Source: Gammaproteobacteria bacterium
GTDB taxonomy: Bacteria > Pseudomonadota > Gammaproteobacteria > Pseudomonadales > Azotimanducaceae
DNA: 64,000 bases
Assembly (NCBI GenBank): GCA_026707735.1
Contig: JAPOWH010000008.1
Span: 21,342-85,341 of the forward strand
Direction of reading: 5' to 3'
A model generated the notes under the pieces. The model ran no database searches, had not been told where the DNA came from, and saw nothing but the letters and a program-made list of their open reading frames with translations. The position numbers and the translations under genes were made by a program. Positions within the stretch are counted from its first letter, which is position 1. Each line of letters begins with the position of its first letter. Positions 1 through 9,892 of this stretch are shown here, one piece after another.

Positions 1-367
1 TGTTCCTCCCGCCGGCTCCGCACCGGGACGAATTGTCGGAGATGACTATCCCTTCAAGGCGGAGTTCAATTTGCCTGGATTGGAAAAGAGTAAAGGAGAC
101 GACGGGTTCAATATCAAGCAGGAACTTGGTGATATAGAGGCTGCAATTGAAGAGATTGAGCACGCAGAGAAAAGTGGCTCGCTTACGTCAGAAGAAGCAA
201 AGGAACAGAGAGAAAACCTGGAGCATTGGATTGAGCTTCTGAAGCAATACCAATCGGGCTTGGATGAAATAGACGCCGCATTGGCTGAGGGAAAGCTAAA
301 TGAGCAGCATGCGTATTTGAAACGAGTTGAGCTAGAGAGTCGACTATTTGGCAAGGGCAAAGACTAG
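1..367 (+). CDS. C-terminal part of a coiled-coil protein, truncated by the window edge
   Basis: The reading frame is open from base 2 to the stop at 365-367, so only the last ~120 residues of a longer protein are visible. The segment is strongly charged and helical, with a run of heptad-like acidic and basic residues (for example DIEAAIEEIEHAEKSG and LEHWIELLKQYQSGLDEID), which suggests a coiled coil. It ends in a short basic tail, FGKGKD. No catalytic motif or membrane segment is visible. A TTG at 71 could be read as a start, but the frame upstream looks equally coding, so I treat it as 5'-partial. I do not recognise the family and give no function. Confidence 0.6.
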   Translation, partial: VPPAGSAPGRIVGDDYPFKAEFNLPGLEKSKGDDGFNIKQELGDIEAAIEEIEHAEKSGSLTSEEAKEQRENLEHWIELLKQYQSGLDEIDAALAEGKLNEQHAYLKRVELESRLFGKGKD

Positions 368-522
368 AATTTTTGTACGCAAGCTTGGATAGTCGTTAAC
401 TGTAGATTTTCTTAGTTGCGTAAGATTCTCACTATTCGCAATCCCAATCCACCCTCCCCCGCTGAAGTTGTATCCCAAATTTCATGGGGCGATGTATAGT
501 CGGGCGTTCTTACAATCATGTA

Positions 523-1503
523 ATGGACTCTAAAGTGCAAAGCGGTCTCAAATACACGACTGCTCAAGGTTTTACCGCAATCCGCGACGGCATCCCGTCG
601 AGTGGCGCCGCGAAGCTAATACCTTCCGTCAGCGTAGGCATGGCAGTACGCAAGCCAGAGTGGCTCCGTGTCCGCCTTCCAAGCGGCAGCAAGTACCGCA
701 AAGTGCATCAGGCAGTAGTTCAAAATTCGCTCAACACCGTCTGCTCGGAATCGCACTGCCCCAACATCGGCGAGTGTTGGAGCAATGGAACGGCAACTCT
801 AATGCTTATGGGGGCTGTGTGTACACGAGCTTGTCGATTCTGCGCGGTCGACACCGGGAACCCCCGCGGTTGGCTGGATGAGAATGAGCCCGAAAATTGT
901 GCTAAGGCAGTGTTGCTAATGAATCTCACGTATGTTGTATTGACCTCCGTGGATCGTGATGACCTACCGGACGGAGGCGCTTCGCACTACGCAGCTTGCA
1001 TTGAAGCCATTCACGACAAAAATCCAAGCACGACGATTGAAGCGTTAACGCCAGACTTTCGAGGGAATCTCGATTCGGTCGACACCGTGGTTAGCACGTC
1101 GGTAAAGGTATTTGCCCAAAACTTGGAGACTGTGCGAGGCCTAACGAGAAGAGTGCGGGATCCTAAAGCAGGATACGAACAGACGTTAGAGGTGCTGCGT
1201 CATGCCAAGCGATCTGGAGAGGTCTTCACGAAGTCAAGCCTGATGCTCGGACTGGGCGAGAGCGAAAGCGACGTGATTGAGGCATTTGAAGACTTGCGAA
1301 GTCATGAGGTCGATTTCTTGACAATCGGACAATACTTGCGACCCACGAAAAATCACTTGCCCGTAGCCAAATGGGTGCACCCCGATGAATTCGCCAACTA
1401 CCGAGAAATCGCATTGTCCTTGGGATTCAGGGACGTTGCAGCGGGACCTCTCGTTCGCTCAAGCTATCGCGCAGACCAGCTCGCAGCGAAGATGTGTAGC
1501 TAA
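523..1503 (+). CDS. lipA: Lipoyl synthase (radical SAM)
   Basis: Inserts two sulfurs into octanoyl chains attached to lipoyl domains, the last step of lipoate assembly for pyruvate and 2-oxoglutarate dehydrogenases and the glycine cleavage system; a cytosolic iron-sulfur enzyme. Visible are the LipA-specific auxiliary-cluster motif [12 protein letters not shown] (C-x4-C-x5-C), the radical-SAM triplet CTRACRFC (C-x3-C-x2-C), the motif GLGES and the C-terminal RSSY whose serine ligates the auxiliary cluster in the family. An in-frame ATG lies 13 codons upstream (484). I chose 523 because the product then aligns from its first residues with known LipA and has the usual length (326 versus about 321). 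Neither start has a clear ribosome-binding site. lipB is not adjacent. Confidence 0.93.
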   Translation: MDSKVQSGLKYTTAQGFTAIRDGIPSSGAAKLIPSVSVGMAVRKPEWLRVRLPSGSKYRKVHQAVVQNSLNTVCSESHCPNIGECWSNGTATLMLMGAVCTRACRFCAVDTGNPRGWLDENEPENCAKAVLLMNLTYVVLTSVDRDDLPDGGASHYAACIEAIHDKNPSTTIEALTPDFRGNLDSVDTVVSTSVKVFAQNLETVRGLTRRVRDPKAGYEQTLEVLRHAKRSGEVFTKSSLMLGLGESESDVIEAFEDLRSHEVDFLTIGQYLRPTKNHLPVAKWVHPDEFANYREIALSLGFRDVAAGPLVRSSYRADQLAAKMCS

Positions 1504-1668
1504 GGCGATGCCGTCCCGTAAAGCAATCCAGTGTGCAAGTGCGCGGATGCCAATGCACATTGAACATCCATGATCCAATTACCATTGGCACTACCATCCA
1601 AGGGCAAATTGTTAGTGTAGTATTCGCAATTCTGCCAACTCAATCGCCAACCTGAATCGGGAGTCTAC

Positions 1669-3042
1669 ATGTTAGTTTTTGAATCTTCGGAAAATGCCAC
1701 ACCCATCGAGCTGGTTTCGGCGAGTGACATCAAGGAATGGCGCAAGAACCAAAGCGACCTTGTGTTGGCTTGGGCTGATCGCTCAAAGTTCAAAGGTTCT
1801 GCCAATCACTACTTCACTGTTCCCGATGAGCGTGGTTTCCCAGCACGAGTTGTTGCTGGAATCGGCAAGTCCGTTAATGTTGAGAGCATCGGATCACTCT
1901 CACAAAGATTGCCCGCTGGCGAGTACTGTCTCGACGATGTAGATCCCGCATCTATCTATACACTGGCGTTGGGCTGGGGAATGGGTTCTTACCAGTTTTC
2001 CAAGTACAAAACTAAGGAAAAGAAGCCCGACGACAAGCCTCGTCTCTTTGTTGGTCCCGATCACGCATCGATCAACGAAGAACTGAGTTCAATGAACCTG
2101 GCTCGCGACCTTATCAACACCTCAGCCGGCGACCTGTTGCCCGATCAACTAGAAAGTGCTGTGGAGGATGTCTGCTCGAAGTTTGACGTGAGCCTGAACG
2201 TTACTCGTGGTGATGAGTTGTTGCGAGCAGGATTTCGAACAATTCACAGTGTGGGACGGGCAAGTTGCTCCGACCCAAGACTTTTGGACTTCACATGGGG
2301 AAACGACGACTCGCCCAAAGTGGCAATTCTCGGCAAGGGTGTGTGCTTTGATTCAGGAGGACTAGATCTCAAGTCTGCAGCCGGAATGCGAGAGATGAAG
2401 AAGGACATGGCCGGTGCTGCAATTACGCTAGGACTTGCTCAGCTCATTATGTACCGCAACTTAAACGTACATCTTCGCGTCTTGATTCCTGCAGTAGAAA
2501 ATGCCGTCTCCAGCAATGCCTACCATCCCGGTGACGTCATAACGACATACAAGGGAACCACCGTGGAGGTTGGTAATACAGACGCCGAGGGTCGCCTGAT
2601 TCTCTGCGACGCGTTGGCTCTTGCTGCCGAATCTCAACCAGAACTCATGATCGATTTTTCAACCCTGACAGGTGCTGCCCGAACAGCAGTTGGAGCCGAC
2701 ATATCAGCAATGTTCTCGAACGACGACGAAGTTGCCAATGGCCTTTTGGAGGCGGGAAACGACGTTCTTGATCCAATTTGGCGCTTGCCTCTATACGCCG
2801 GCTATCGAGAGTCGTTGAAAAAGTCCATCGCCGATCTGTCAAACATCGGTAGCCAATCGATGGGCGGTGCTATAACAGCGGCTTTGTTCTTGGAGCACTT
2901 TGTAGCGGGTACTCCATGGGTTCACTTCGATTTAATGGGCAGCAACACTAGCACGAGACCTGCACATCCGTCCGGTGGAGAGGCGATGGCATTGCGCGCC
3001 GTCTTCCACTACCTACAACAACGGTATGGTGTCGCAAGCTAA
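1669..3042 (+). CDS. M17 leucyl aminopeptidase
   Basis: A cytosolic di-metal aminopeptidase that removes N-terminal residues from peptides. The catalytic C-terminal domain shows both M17 signatures: GKGVCFDSGGLDLK near residue 222, containing the catalytic lysine and a metal aspartate, followed by MKKDMAGAA with a second metal ligand; and NTDAEGRLILCDAL near residue 302, containing the D-x-E-x-R metal and bicarbonate residues. At 457 residues it is shorter than E. coli PepA (503) because of a compact N-terminal domain, resembling the shorter proteobacterial branch. It stands alone, 165 bases after lipA and 97 before cysS on the same strand. Confidence 0.9.
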   Translation: MLVFESSENATPIELVSASDIKEWRKNQSDLVLAWADRSKFKGSANHYFTVPDERGFPARVVAGIGKSVNVESIGSLSQRLPAGEYCLDDVDPASIYTLALGWGMGSYQFSKYKTKEKKPDDKPRLFVGPDHASINEELSSMNLARDLINTSAGDLLPDQLESAVEDVCSKFDVSLNVTRGDELLRAGFRTIHSVGRASCSDPRLLDFTWGNDDSPKVAILGKGVCFDSGGLDLKSAAGMREMKKDMAGAAITLGLAQLIMYRNLNVHLRVLIPAVENAVSSNAYHPGDVITTYKGTTVEVGNTDAEGRLILCDALALAAESQPELMIDFSTLTGAARTAVGADISAMFSNDDEVANGLLEAGNDVLDPIWRLPLYAGYRESLKKSIADLSNIGSQSMGGAITAALFLEHFVAGTPWVHFDLMGSNTSTRPAHPSGGEAMALRAVFHYLQQRYGVAS

Positions 3043-3139
3043 CCACAGCGAACAAAAACAGACTCAGATTGTCCATAGTGTGGTCCGGCCATTTCGGCGG
3101 GCCCGGTACTACCCCTTACTTATGCACTGAAACTCTTTC

Positions 3140-4552
3140 ATGGTGAAGGTCTACATTTACGACACCAGAGCGCGCCGCAAGCGTGTGTTCGAACCCATCG
3201 ACTCAAGCAACGTGACCATCTACGTTTGCGGACCAACGGTCTACGACTACATTCACATCGGTAACGGACTGTCAGCGGTCGTGTTCGATGTGTTTGTGCG
3301 ATTGATGCGTATCGTGTATCCAACAGTAACCTACGTGCGCAACATCACCGACATTGAAGACAAAATAATCGCTGCATCGTTGGAAAACAATGAACCGTAC
3401 GACGAACTAACAGAGCGATTCGTTGAGGCATTCCACGAAGACATGGACGCACTGTATGTACTTGCTCCCGACGTAGAGCCACGTCCCACAATGCTTCTTC
3501 CAGAAATTACCGACATGATCGAGAGGCTATTGGAACGGGGCCACGCATACGTAGCAGAGGGCCATGTGTTATTCAGTGTGCAGTCATTTCCCGAATATGG
3601 CAAACTGTCAAATCGATCTCTGGAAGACATGATTGATGGCGCCAGGGTTGAGGTTGCGCCCTACAAGCGAGACCCCAAGGACTTCGTATTGTGGAAGCCA
3701 TCGTCCGCAGAATTGCCAGGTTGGGCGAGTCCGTGGGGCCGAGGCCGGCCAGGTTGGCACATAGAGTGCTCAGCCATGATTCGAGAACACTTGGGTCCTA
3801 CGATCGATATACACGGCGCGGGCAGCGACCTCGTCTTCCCTCACAACGAAAATGAGATTGCACAGGGACGCTGCGTTGAAGACGGTGTCGACTATGTCAA
3901 TTACTGGATGCACAACGGAATGCTAAATCTAGGTGGGCGCAAAATGTCCAAGAGCCTAGGCAATGTTGTTTCAATCAAGCACCTGCGATCGTTGCATAGC
4001 AACGAAACTATTCGTTACGCCCTATTGACCGGACACTACCGACAAAGCCTTCTTTGGAATGAACGCCTTCTTGACCAATCTCGAAGGAGTATTGATACGC
4101 TCTACCGATCCTTACGTCATGTGGCGGAGAAGACCGGCGCAGAAGAGCGAACGTGCGCGGATTTCAGCCAGTCGCCTTTGGAGATCTTTCCTGATTCCGT
4201 GGTGGCGGCTCTGTCCAACGACTTGCATACGCCAAAGGCTCTTGCTGAACTTCATGCAATTGCAAGGGAGATTCAACAGACGCAAAATACTGGCACGATG
4301 CGCCAACTAGGTGAGAAACTGCTTGCTGGGGCCTGGTTGTTAGGCCTCTTGAACCGCACCCCATCAGACTACTTCGGATCGTCCGAACAGATAGATGCAG
4401 AAACTATCGAGAGCATGCTGGTAGAACGGGATGAAGCGCGCGCGAGGAGAGACTTTGCGAGAGCCGACGAGATTAGAGCGGAACTCGCTTTGCGTGGGAT
4501 CGAAATCGAAGATACGAAAGACGGAACAAGGTGGTCGAATCGTGATCGATAG
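3140..4552 (+). CDS. cysS: Cysteinyl-tRNA synthetase
   Basis: Class I aminoacyl-tRNA synthetase that charges tRNA-Cys. Seen: the nucleotide-binding signature as YDYIHIGN at residues 35-42 (HIGN in place of HIGH), the zinc cysteine in YVCGPTVYD, WHIECSAM, the zinc-binding region as FPHNENEIAQ (usually FPHHENE), the KMSKSLGNVV loop near residue 268, and a C-terminal helical anticodon region. Length 470 is normal (E. coli 461). The HIGN variant and the insertion after it remind me of alphaproteobacterial-type CysS, so transfer of this essential gene is possible but not shown. The start ATG follows a clear non-coding gap. Confidence 0.93.
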   Translation: MVKVYIYDTRARRKRVFEPIDSSNVTIYVCGPTVYDYIHIGNGLSAVVFDVFVRLMRIVYPTVTYVRNITDIEDKIIAASLENNEPYDELTERFVEAFHEDMDALYVLAPDVEPRPTMLLPEITDMIERLLERGHAYVAEGHVLFSVQSFPEYGKLSNRSLEDMIDGARVEVAPYKRDPKDFVLWKPSSAELPGWASPWGRGRPGWHIECSAMIREHLGPTIDIHGAGSDLVFPHNENEIAQGRCVEDGVDYVNYWMHNGMLNLGGRKMSKSLGNVVSIKHLRSLHSNETIRYALLTGHYRQSLLWNERLLDQSRRSIDTLYRSLRHVAEKTGAEERTCADFSQSPLEIFPDSVVAALSNDLHTPKALAELHAIAREIQQTQNTGTMRQLGEKLLAGAWLLGLLNRTPSDYFGSSEQIDAETIESMLVERDEARARRDFARADEIRAELALRGIEIEDTKDGTRWSNRDR

Positions 4553-4676
4553 GGATTGGGTTCCCTTTCCGTGTAATTCGTTTGTTGTGGGTACTGTCTT
4601 TGAAGGACTCGATCCTACGACGTACAAAGCCTAGCGGGTACCGTGTTGGCAATGGGCACTTCAATGACTAAAGACA

Positions 4677-6383
4677 GTGGAAAGCGATCACTTCATGTCT
4701 GAAGCGCTCGGCAACATGCTCAACTCGGGTTCAAACTTCGGACGACCAACTCGTGTCGCAGTTTTGGTCGGTTTGCTCGGTTTTGCGCTAAATGCAGTTG
4801 CCGCAGGCACGTATGCACCCCTAGACACTCCTGCGTCAATGCCTCTTGAAGGGACAATCAAAGTCATCGGCACTGATCTAAACCTTACTGAGGTACACAG
4901 GGATACGTGGCTACCGTCAGCCGGAACCACGTTGCCGGTAATGGAATTTGATGTGATTTCTGTCGATCGTTCCGTCGTTCCACGACCGCGTTCGCTCCAA
5001 ATCTCGACCCATTCGCTATTCGACTACATTGTGAGTCCCGGAAAGTCTTGGTCCGATGGCGACGAGAACTGGGCTAGCCTTCCATTCACACTCATAAACC
5101 GGTGGGTGAATTGCACGCACAACGGCCTCTTGAAGTTTCGATTCGACGAATCTCAAATCGATCAGGCGTCAATTCGGATTGATCAAGAGACGTGCCACTT
5201 TCACAAATTCGATATGTCAGGAGATGTTCAAATCGATTTCGCATTGCGCGAAATCGACGACAAGGAAGAACTGCGTGAAGAATTTCTGATCGAGACTGAC
5301 GGTCGATTGCCAACCGCGACTTTCGACGACTTTACTGCAACGTACGAAGTAGACGCCGAAGATTTCTTGGTTGGATTGCCCCGCGACCACGATCTCGCCG
5401 TGGCGGGAATTTTCTACGAAGGAGTCCACTACCGCACGGAATGTCGGACTCGCAACGAACCATACCCCTATTGTGATCACATGCTGTTGACTTCGTTTTC
5501 CACAGCAAAATCCGTCTATCCGCCGCTTGTATTGATGCACCTCTCATTGAATAGGCAGCCTCCTGTCAATGATGAGAATGTCGTTGACTACTTGCCAGAA
5601 ACTGGAGACTCTCCAGGATCTTGGGACAACGTAACGTTTGATCACTTAGTGGACATGACATCAGGAAACTTTGAAGTCGACTTTCCGTTGATTGATCCCG
5701 CACCTGGAAACTTCTATGGTTTGGTTGACGCAGCAACAAAACTTCAAGCCGCTTTGTCATGGGAGAACGGGGCAGAAGCTGGAACTCGATTTATCTACCA
5801 AACCGCTGACACCTACATTCTCGTTACAGCTTTGGATCGATTTCTGCAATCCAATGGATACGGTTATAGCGATTCGTTTGCGTTCGTGGTCGACCGCATT
5901 TACCGTCCGCTAGGGCTGTCGCCAGCTGTATTAGCCACTCGTAGAACCTATGAAGCCGATCAACCCAACACGGGAAGAGCGTATGGCGGCTACGGCATGT
6001 GGTGGGATACCGACTCCATCGTCAAGCTTGCTCGTTTCATGTTGTTGAGCGATGGAACCGTGAATGACGAGACACTCATCGACCCGACGCTCCTGAACGC
6101 AACTCTGCAACGTCTTGAATCTGATCCAGGCATAGATACCCGGGTAGTGGGCATGCGCTACAACAACGGTATGTGGGCCATTCCCGCGCACGAGCTAGGC
6201 ACGGATCTCGAAGATTGTGAGACCTGGGTGCCAAACATGAGTGGCCTATCAGGAATTCGGGTTTTTCTAATGCCGAACGGAATGATTGTCTACTATTTCA
6301 ACGATGCCCAGCTCTTTCCTTCATACCCGGTCATTTCGTCTTCCAATCAAGTGAGTTCACTGTGCGAGGATGACCTGGACTAA
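4677..6383 (+). CDS. Exported serine hydrolase of the beta-lactamase/PBP fold
   Basis: A 568-residue protein with an N-terminal hydrophobic stretch (VAVLVGLLGFALNAVAAG) that looks like a cleavable signal peptide, so probably periplasmic. Its second half has the class C beta-lactamase/transpeptidase layout: the nucleophile motif S-x-x-K is present as SFSTAKSVYP around residue 275, followed by LPETGDSPGSWDNVTFDHLVDMTSG, typical of these esterase/peptidase relatives. The second motif (YxN) appears changed to YQT, and no KTG is evident. A hydrolase or esterase is therefore more likely than a resistance enzyme. GTG at 4677 and ATGs at 4695 or 4716 are alternative starts. The N-terminal ~200 residues are beta-rich and unrecognised. 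Confidence 0.75.
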   Translation: MESDHFMSEALGNMLNSGSNFGRPTRVAVLVGLLGFALNAVAAGTYAPLDTPASMPLEGTIKVIGTDLNLTEVHRDTWLPSAGTTLPVMEFDVISVDRSVVPRPRSLQISTHSLFDYIVSPGKSWSDGDENWASLPFTLINRWVNCTHNGLLKFRFDESQIDQASIRIDQETCHFHKFDMSGDVQIDFALREIDDKEELREEFLIETDGRLPTATFDDFTATYEVDAEDFLVGLPRDHDLAVAGIFYEGVHYRTECRTRNEPYPYCDHMLLTSFSTAKSVYPPLVLMHLSLNRQPPVNDENVVDYLPETGDSPGSWDNVTFDHLVDMTSGNFEVDFPLIDPAPGNFYGLVDAATKLQAALSWENGAEAGTRFIYQTADTYILVTALDRFLQSNGYGYSDSFAFVVDRIYRPLGLSPAVLATRRTYEADQPNTGRAYGGYGMWWDTDSIVKLARFMLLSDGTVNDETLIDPTLLNATLQRLESDPGIDTRVVGMRYNNGMWAIPAHELGTDLEDCETWVPNMSGLSGIRVFLMPNGMIVYYFNDAQLFPSYPVISSSNQVSSLCEDDLD

Positions 6384-6572
6384 GGATCCTGAGAGGTCTT
6401 CGGTTCTGAAGGAAAACATCTGACATTGGAAACCTGTGCGCGCAAATCGCCTGTTCGAAGACTCGATTAGTATGAAGCAGATTCATTCATACACCCAGAT
6501 TCCTAACATTCAATTCATACTATGTTTGCTATGCTCTCTCGTTCGAATCTAGACGAAGGTGTCAGGCAAACA

Positions 6573-8459
6573 ATGGAATCAACCACTTATTGCTCCAAAC
6601 TCAGATTGACTCCGCTACGGCTACTCAGCCTTATAGCTGGTGCAACAATGGTTGCGGGATGTCTCAATGCCCAAACGGAGAGCTCGACTGAATCGGAAGA
6701 TTCTGCGGGAGAAATCACCACAACAATCGTGAGCGCCAGCAGATCTGAAACTGAAGATCGGGCGGTTGTTGTAATTCGTCCTGGTGTTGAACCCAACCAC
6801 CTTAACGTTGTAGATTTGCTCCGGTCAATTCCGGGCATTGCCGTTTCGTCGACGGGAAATCCAGCCACGTTAGCCCAAGTGCGCATACGCGGTGCTGAAG
6901 CAAACCATACGCTTGTGCTCATCGATGGAATCAACGCCAATGATCCAGCATCGGAGTTCAACTTCGGAGCTTTAACTCCGGCCGGCATCGAAAGAATCGA
7001 GGTACTTAAGGGACCTAGTAGTTCCATTTGGGGAAGCGACGCACTAGCTGGAGTCGTCTACTTGGACACTCGACCCACTCGCAACCAAGCTCTGATGAAT
7101 GTCGATCTGGGAACGCAAGATCACAGAGGTGTTTCAGCCGATTGGTCCCTTAAAGAGACGAGCCGATTTGCTCGAGTCTCCCTTCTGGATCGCAGGAACT
7201 CGGGATTTAATGCAAACCCGATTGGCGATGAGTCCGATGGTCTAGAGCAACGTTCAATCAATCTGCATGGAGGTGTAACCAAATCGCGCTGGGAGAGTTC
7301 AGCAGCTATCCGCTGGCTGGATTCAATCTCGGACTACGATCCATATCTTGGAGACGGACCACTTCAGGTAGATACCCAACGCACAACGTTCATGGCGAAA
7401 ACGTCATACGCCGTTTCGAAGACATGGACGCCAAGACTACGGTTCGCCAAGTCTCGGACCTATGTAGGTAACCTATCCCGTGGTAGTCGTACAAATCACA
7501 ACGTCGGGTCACGTAGAGCAATTTCTTGGGAAAATCGCATTGACCTCGGCGACCACGGTCTCGCACATGCCGTATTGGAAAACATTCATGAAGGATACAG
7601 CCAACGTTCACCAGCTTCAATTTTTGGAGACCCGAACCAGGACCAGGACATTGATCGATGGGGAGTGGCGATTGAGTACAAAGTATCCATCGAGCCTGTT
7701 ACGTTCCAAACGTCCCTACGTAGGGACTTGAACTCCAATTTCAGAGACTCAACCACCTGGAGCGTAAGAGTTCACGCTCCAATCTCATACATTAACTGGT
7801 TCGCCGCGGTCGGAGTGGGCAACAAGAATCCTTCTTTCACCGAACTGTACGGTTACTTCCCAGGTTCCTTTGTAGGCAATCCACAACTTGAACCCGAGAC
7901 TTCCTTGCAGTGGCAGCTAGGATCGCAGTTCAATGTTGGTAGTGCGCACATTGAAGCTACATGCTTTGCCGCCTCGCTGGAGAGCGAAATCAATGGTTTC
8001 GTCTACTCCCCGGAAGCAGGTACGTTCACAGCCCAAAACGTCACGGGTGAGAGTTCGCGTAGGGGAATCGAATTCAGCCTGGAGTCTCAGTGGCGCGAAG
8101 TAGACCTGCGATTTGGGTACGCGTTTATCGATTCTGAAGCACAAGGAATGCACGAAATCCGCCGACCGCGGCACAGTGCTAGCGCAAGAGCGCTGGTGCC
8201 TGACTTCTTTCAGTGGAGAGTTTCGGTTGGGGTTGTCCACCACGGATCACAAAACGATACAGATTTTGGTACTTTTCCAAGCAAACAGGTCGAGTTGGAC
8301 CCATTCAACCTAGTAACAATCGAAGCGGAACGAGCCATTTCGGATTTGCTCAAATTGAGCCTGATCGTCGAAAATGCGATGGATGTTGAGTATGAGGAAG
8401 TATTGAATTACGCTGGTCCTGGCTTGAGTGTAAGAGGAGGAATTAGGCTCACACTATGA
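6573..8459 (+). CDS. TonB-dependent outer-membrane receptor, BtuB-like
   Basis: An outer-membrane beta-barrel for TonB-energised uptake. After a signal sequence (LRLLSLIAGATMVAGCLNAQ) comes a TonB-box-like TTTIVSASRSETED, then a plug domain with RIRGAEANHTLVLIDGIN and GIERIEVLKGPSSSIWGSDA, matching the BtuB/CirA plug. A barrel of alternating strands ends in the terminal residues GLSVRGGIRLTL. BtuB-like sequence suggests a corrinoid or another small ligand. No cobalamin riboswitch motif is visible in the 139 bases upstream, so B12 specificity is unproven. An in-frame ATG at 6522 exists, but the signal peptide starts properly at 6573. Its last codons overlap the M20 peptidase start by ATGA. Confidence 0.88.
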   Translation: MESTTYCSKLRLTPLRLLSLIAGATMVAGCLNAQTESSTESEDSAGEITTTIVSASRSETEDRAVVVIRPGVEPNHLNVVDLLRSIPGIAVSSTGNPATLAQVRIRGAEANHTLVLIDGINANDPASEFNFGALTPAGIERIEVLKGPSSSIWGSDALAGVVYLDTRPTRNQALMNVDLGTQDHRGVSADWSLKETSRFARVSLLDRRNSGFNANPIGDESDGLEQRSINLHGGVTKSRWESSAAIRWLDSISDYDPYLGDGPLQVDTQRTTFMAKTSYAVSKTWTPRLRFAKSRTYVGNLSRGSRTNHNVGSRRAISWENRIDLGDHGLAHAVLENIHEGYSQRSPASIFGDPNQDQDIDRWGVAIEYKVSIEPVTFQTSLRRDLNSNFRDSTTWSVRVHAPISYINWFAAVGVGNKNPSFTELYGYFPGSFVGNPQLEPETSLQWQLGSQFNVGSAHIEATCFAASLESEINGFVYSPEAGTFTAQNVTGESSRRGIEFSLESQWREVDLRFGYAFIDSEAQGMHEIRRPRHSASARALVPDFFQWRVSVGVVHHGSQNDTDFGTFPSKQVELDPFNLVTIEAERAISDLLKLSLIVENAMDVEYEEVLNYAGPGLSVRGGIRLTL

Positions 8460-9868
8460 ATGTTCAACGCATTGAGGAAATTGTCGCTAGTCATTGGGAG
8501 GGGCATATTCTCGATGTGTTGACGGAATACATCACAATCCCCAATGTGTCTCCCGTATTTGACCCCGATTGGGAGCAAAACGGTCACATGCACAAGGCGG
8601 TTCAGCTCTTTCACGACGCGGTCGAACAATACTCGATCGAGAATATTGACACTCGAATCGTAGAAATTCCACAAAAAACACCGCTGCTCTTCTTGGTGGT
8701 ACCAGCAATGAATGGTGGTAGTGGCAACGTCCTACTTTACGGGCACTACGACAAGCAACCTGAATTCACAGGTTGGCATGCTGGAAAGGGTCCGTGGATT
8801 CCTGTATTGGAAAACGGGCGTCTCTACGGACGAGGCGGCGGCGACGACGGCTACGCTCTTTTTTCTAGTTTGTCAGCAATTGCAGCGTTGCAGCAGACAG
8901 GTGCACCTGTGCCGAGATGCACAATTGTTATCGAGGGCTGCGAAGAGAGCGGAAGCTACGATCTGCCACACTACATCGAGCTTCTAGCCGACGAAATCGG
9001 CACGCCAGATTTAGTTGTTTGCCTGGATGCTGAGTGTGGAAACTACGACCAGCTGTGGTTGACTACTTCGCTTCGCGGAATGTTGAGTGGAACGCTAAAT
9101 GTGGAGATTCTCAATGAAGGTGTGCACTCCGGTGCAGCTGGTGGCATTGTTCCCTCGAGTTTCCGAATCCTGCGCTCACTGATTGAGAGAATTGAAACAA
9201 GCGAAACGGGCCAACTCCACGACAGGTTGTATACCGACATTCCCTCGTGGGCTAGGGAACAATCCTCTGAAGTAGCAGCGACCCTTGGCCATACCGTTAT
9301 TGAGCGCTATCCATGGGCTCGAGAACCGACTGCAAAGACGGACAATCTGAGCGAGCTTCTAATCTCCAATACTTGGCAACCAAGTCTCGCGACTGTTGGA
9401 ATCGGCGGCGCCCCTTTGCCGCAAAATGCGGGCAACACTCTTAGACCCTCAACGTCTGCGAAGCTAGTTTTCCGCTTGCCACCCAATGCCAACGCAGGTG
9501 AATGTGCAGAATTCGTCAAAGCCGAGCTTGAACGAGATCCGAACTATGGAGCAGTTGTAGAGTTCAATTGCGATGCAGCCGAGTCCGGATGGCACTCTAA
9601 ACCCGTCAGCCAGTGGCTACACAATTCGTTGGATCGCGCATCCAACCACTTCTTCAGTAAACCCTATCGGCGAATGGGAACAGGCGGCACAATTCCGTTC
9701 ATGAAAATGCTAGGGGAGCAATACCCGAATTGCGAGTTCATGGTTACTGGAGTATTGGGTCCGCATTCGAACGCACATGGTCCAAACGAGTTCCTGGATC
9801 TCAAAACAGGGGAACGGGTGACAAGCTGTGTGGCCTATGTCTTGGCCACACTAGCTCAGGCGAATTGA
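8456..9868 (+). CDS. M20-family metallopeptidase (dipeptidase-like)
   Basis: A cytosolic di-zinc peptidase. Seen: the first metal motif LLYGHYDKQPEF (H-x-D), the second metal aspartate in GRGGGDDGYALFSSL, the catalytic glutamate pair in IEGCEESGSYDLP, the further ligand in CLDAECG, and the C-terminal histidine region in GPHSNAHGPNE. Length 470 fits the M20 dipeptidase/carnosinase branch. The start codon overlaps the stop of the upstream TonB receptor (ATGA, 8456-8459), so the two are translationally coupled. The receptor may import a peptide-like or amide-containing ligand that this enzyme cleaves; that link is inference from context only. Confidence 0.88.
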   Translation: MNVQRIEEIVASHWEGHILDVLTEYITIPNVSPVFDPDWEQNGHMHKAVQLFHDAVEQYSIENIDTRIVEIPQKTPLLFLVVPAMNGGSGNVLLYGHYDKQPEFTGWHAGKGPWIPVLENGRLYGRGGGDDGYALFSSLSAIAALQQTGAPVPRCTIVIEGCEESGSYDLPHYIELLADEIGTPDLVVCLDAECGNYDQLWLTTSLRGMLSGTLNVEILNEGVHSGAAGGIVPSSFRILRSLIERIETSETGQLHDRLYTDIPSWAREQSSEVAATLGHTVIERYPWAREPTAKTDNLSELLISNTWQPSLATVGIGGAPLPQNAGNTLRPSTSAKLVFRLPPNANAGECAEFVKAELERDPNYGAVVEFNCDAAESGWHSKPVSQWLHNSLDRASNHFFSKPYRRMGTGGTIPFMKMLGEQYPNCEFMVTGVLGPHSNAHGPNEFLDLKTGERVTSCVAYVLATLAQAN

Positions 9869-9892
9869 TGCCCAGACCACTGAGCGAACTCA

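Noticed and set aside
6384..6572. Possible cobalamin riboswitch before the BtuB-like gene
   Set aside because: The leader lacks the conserved B12-box sequence and is too short for the full fold.
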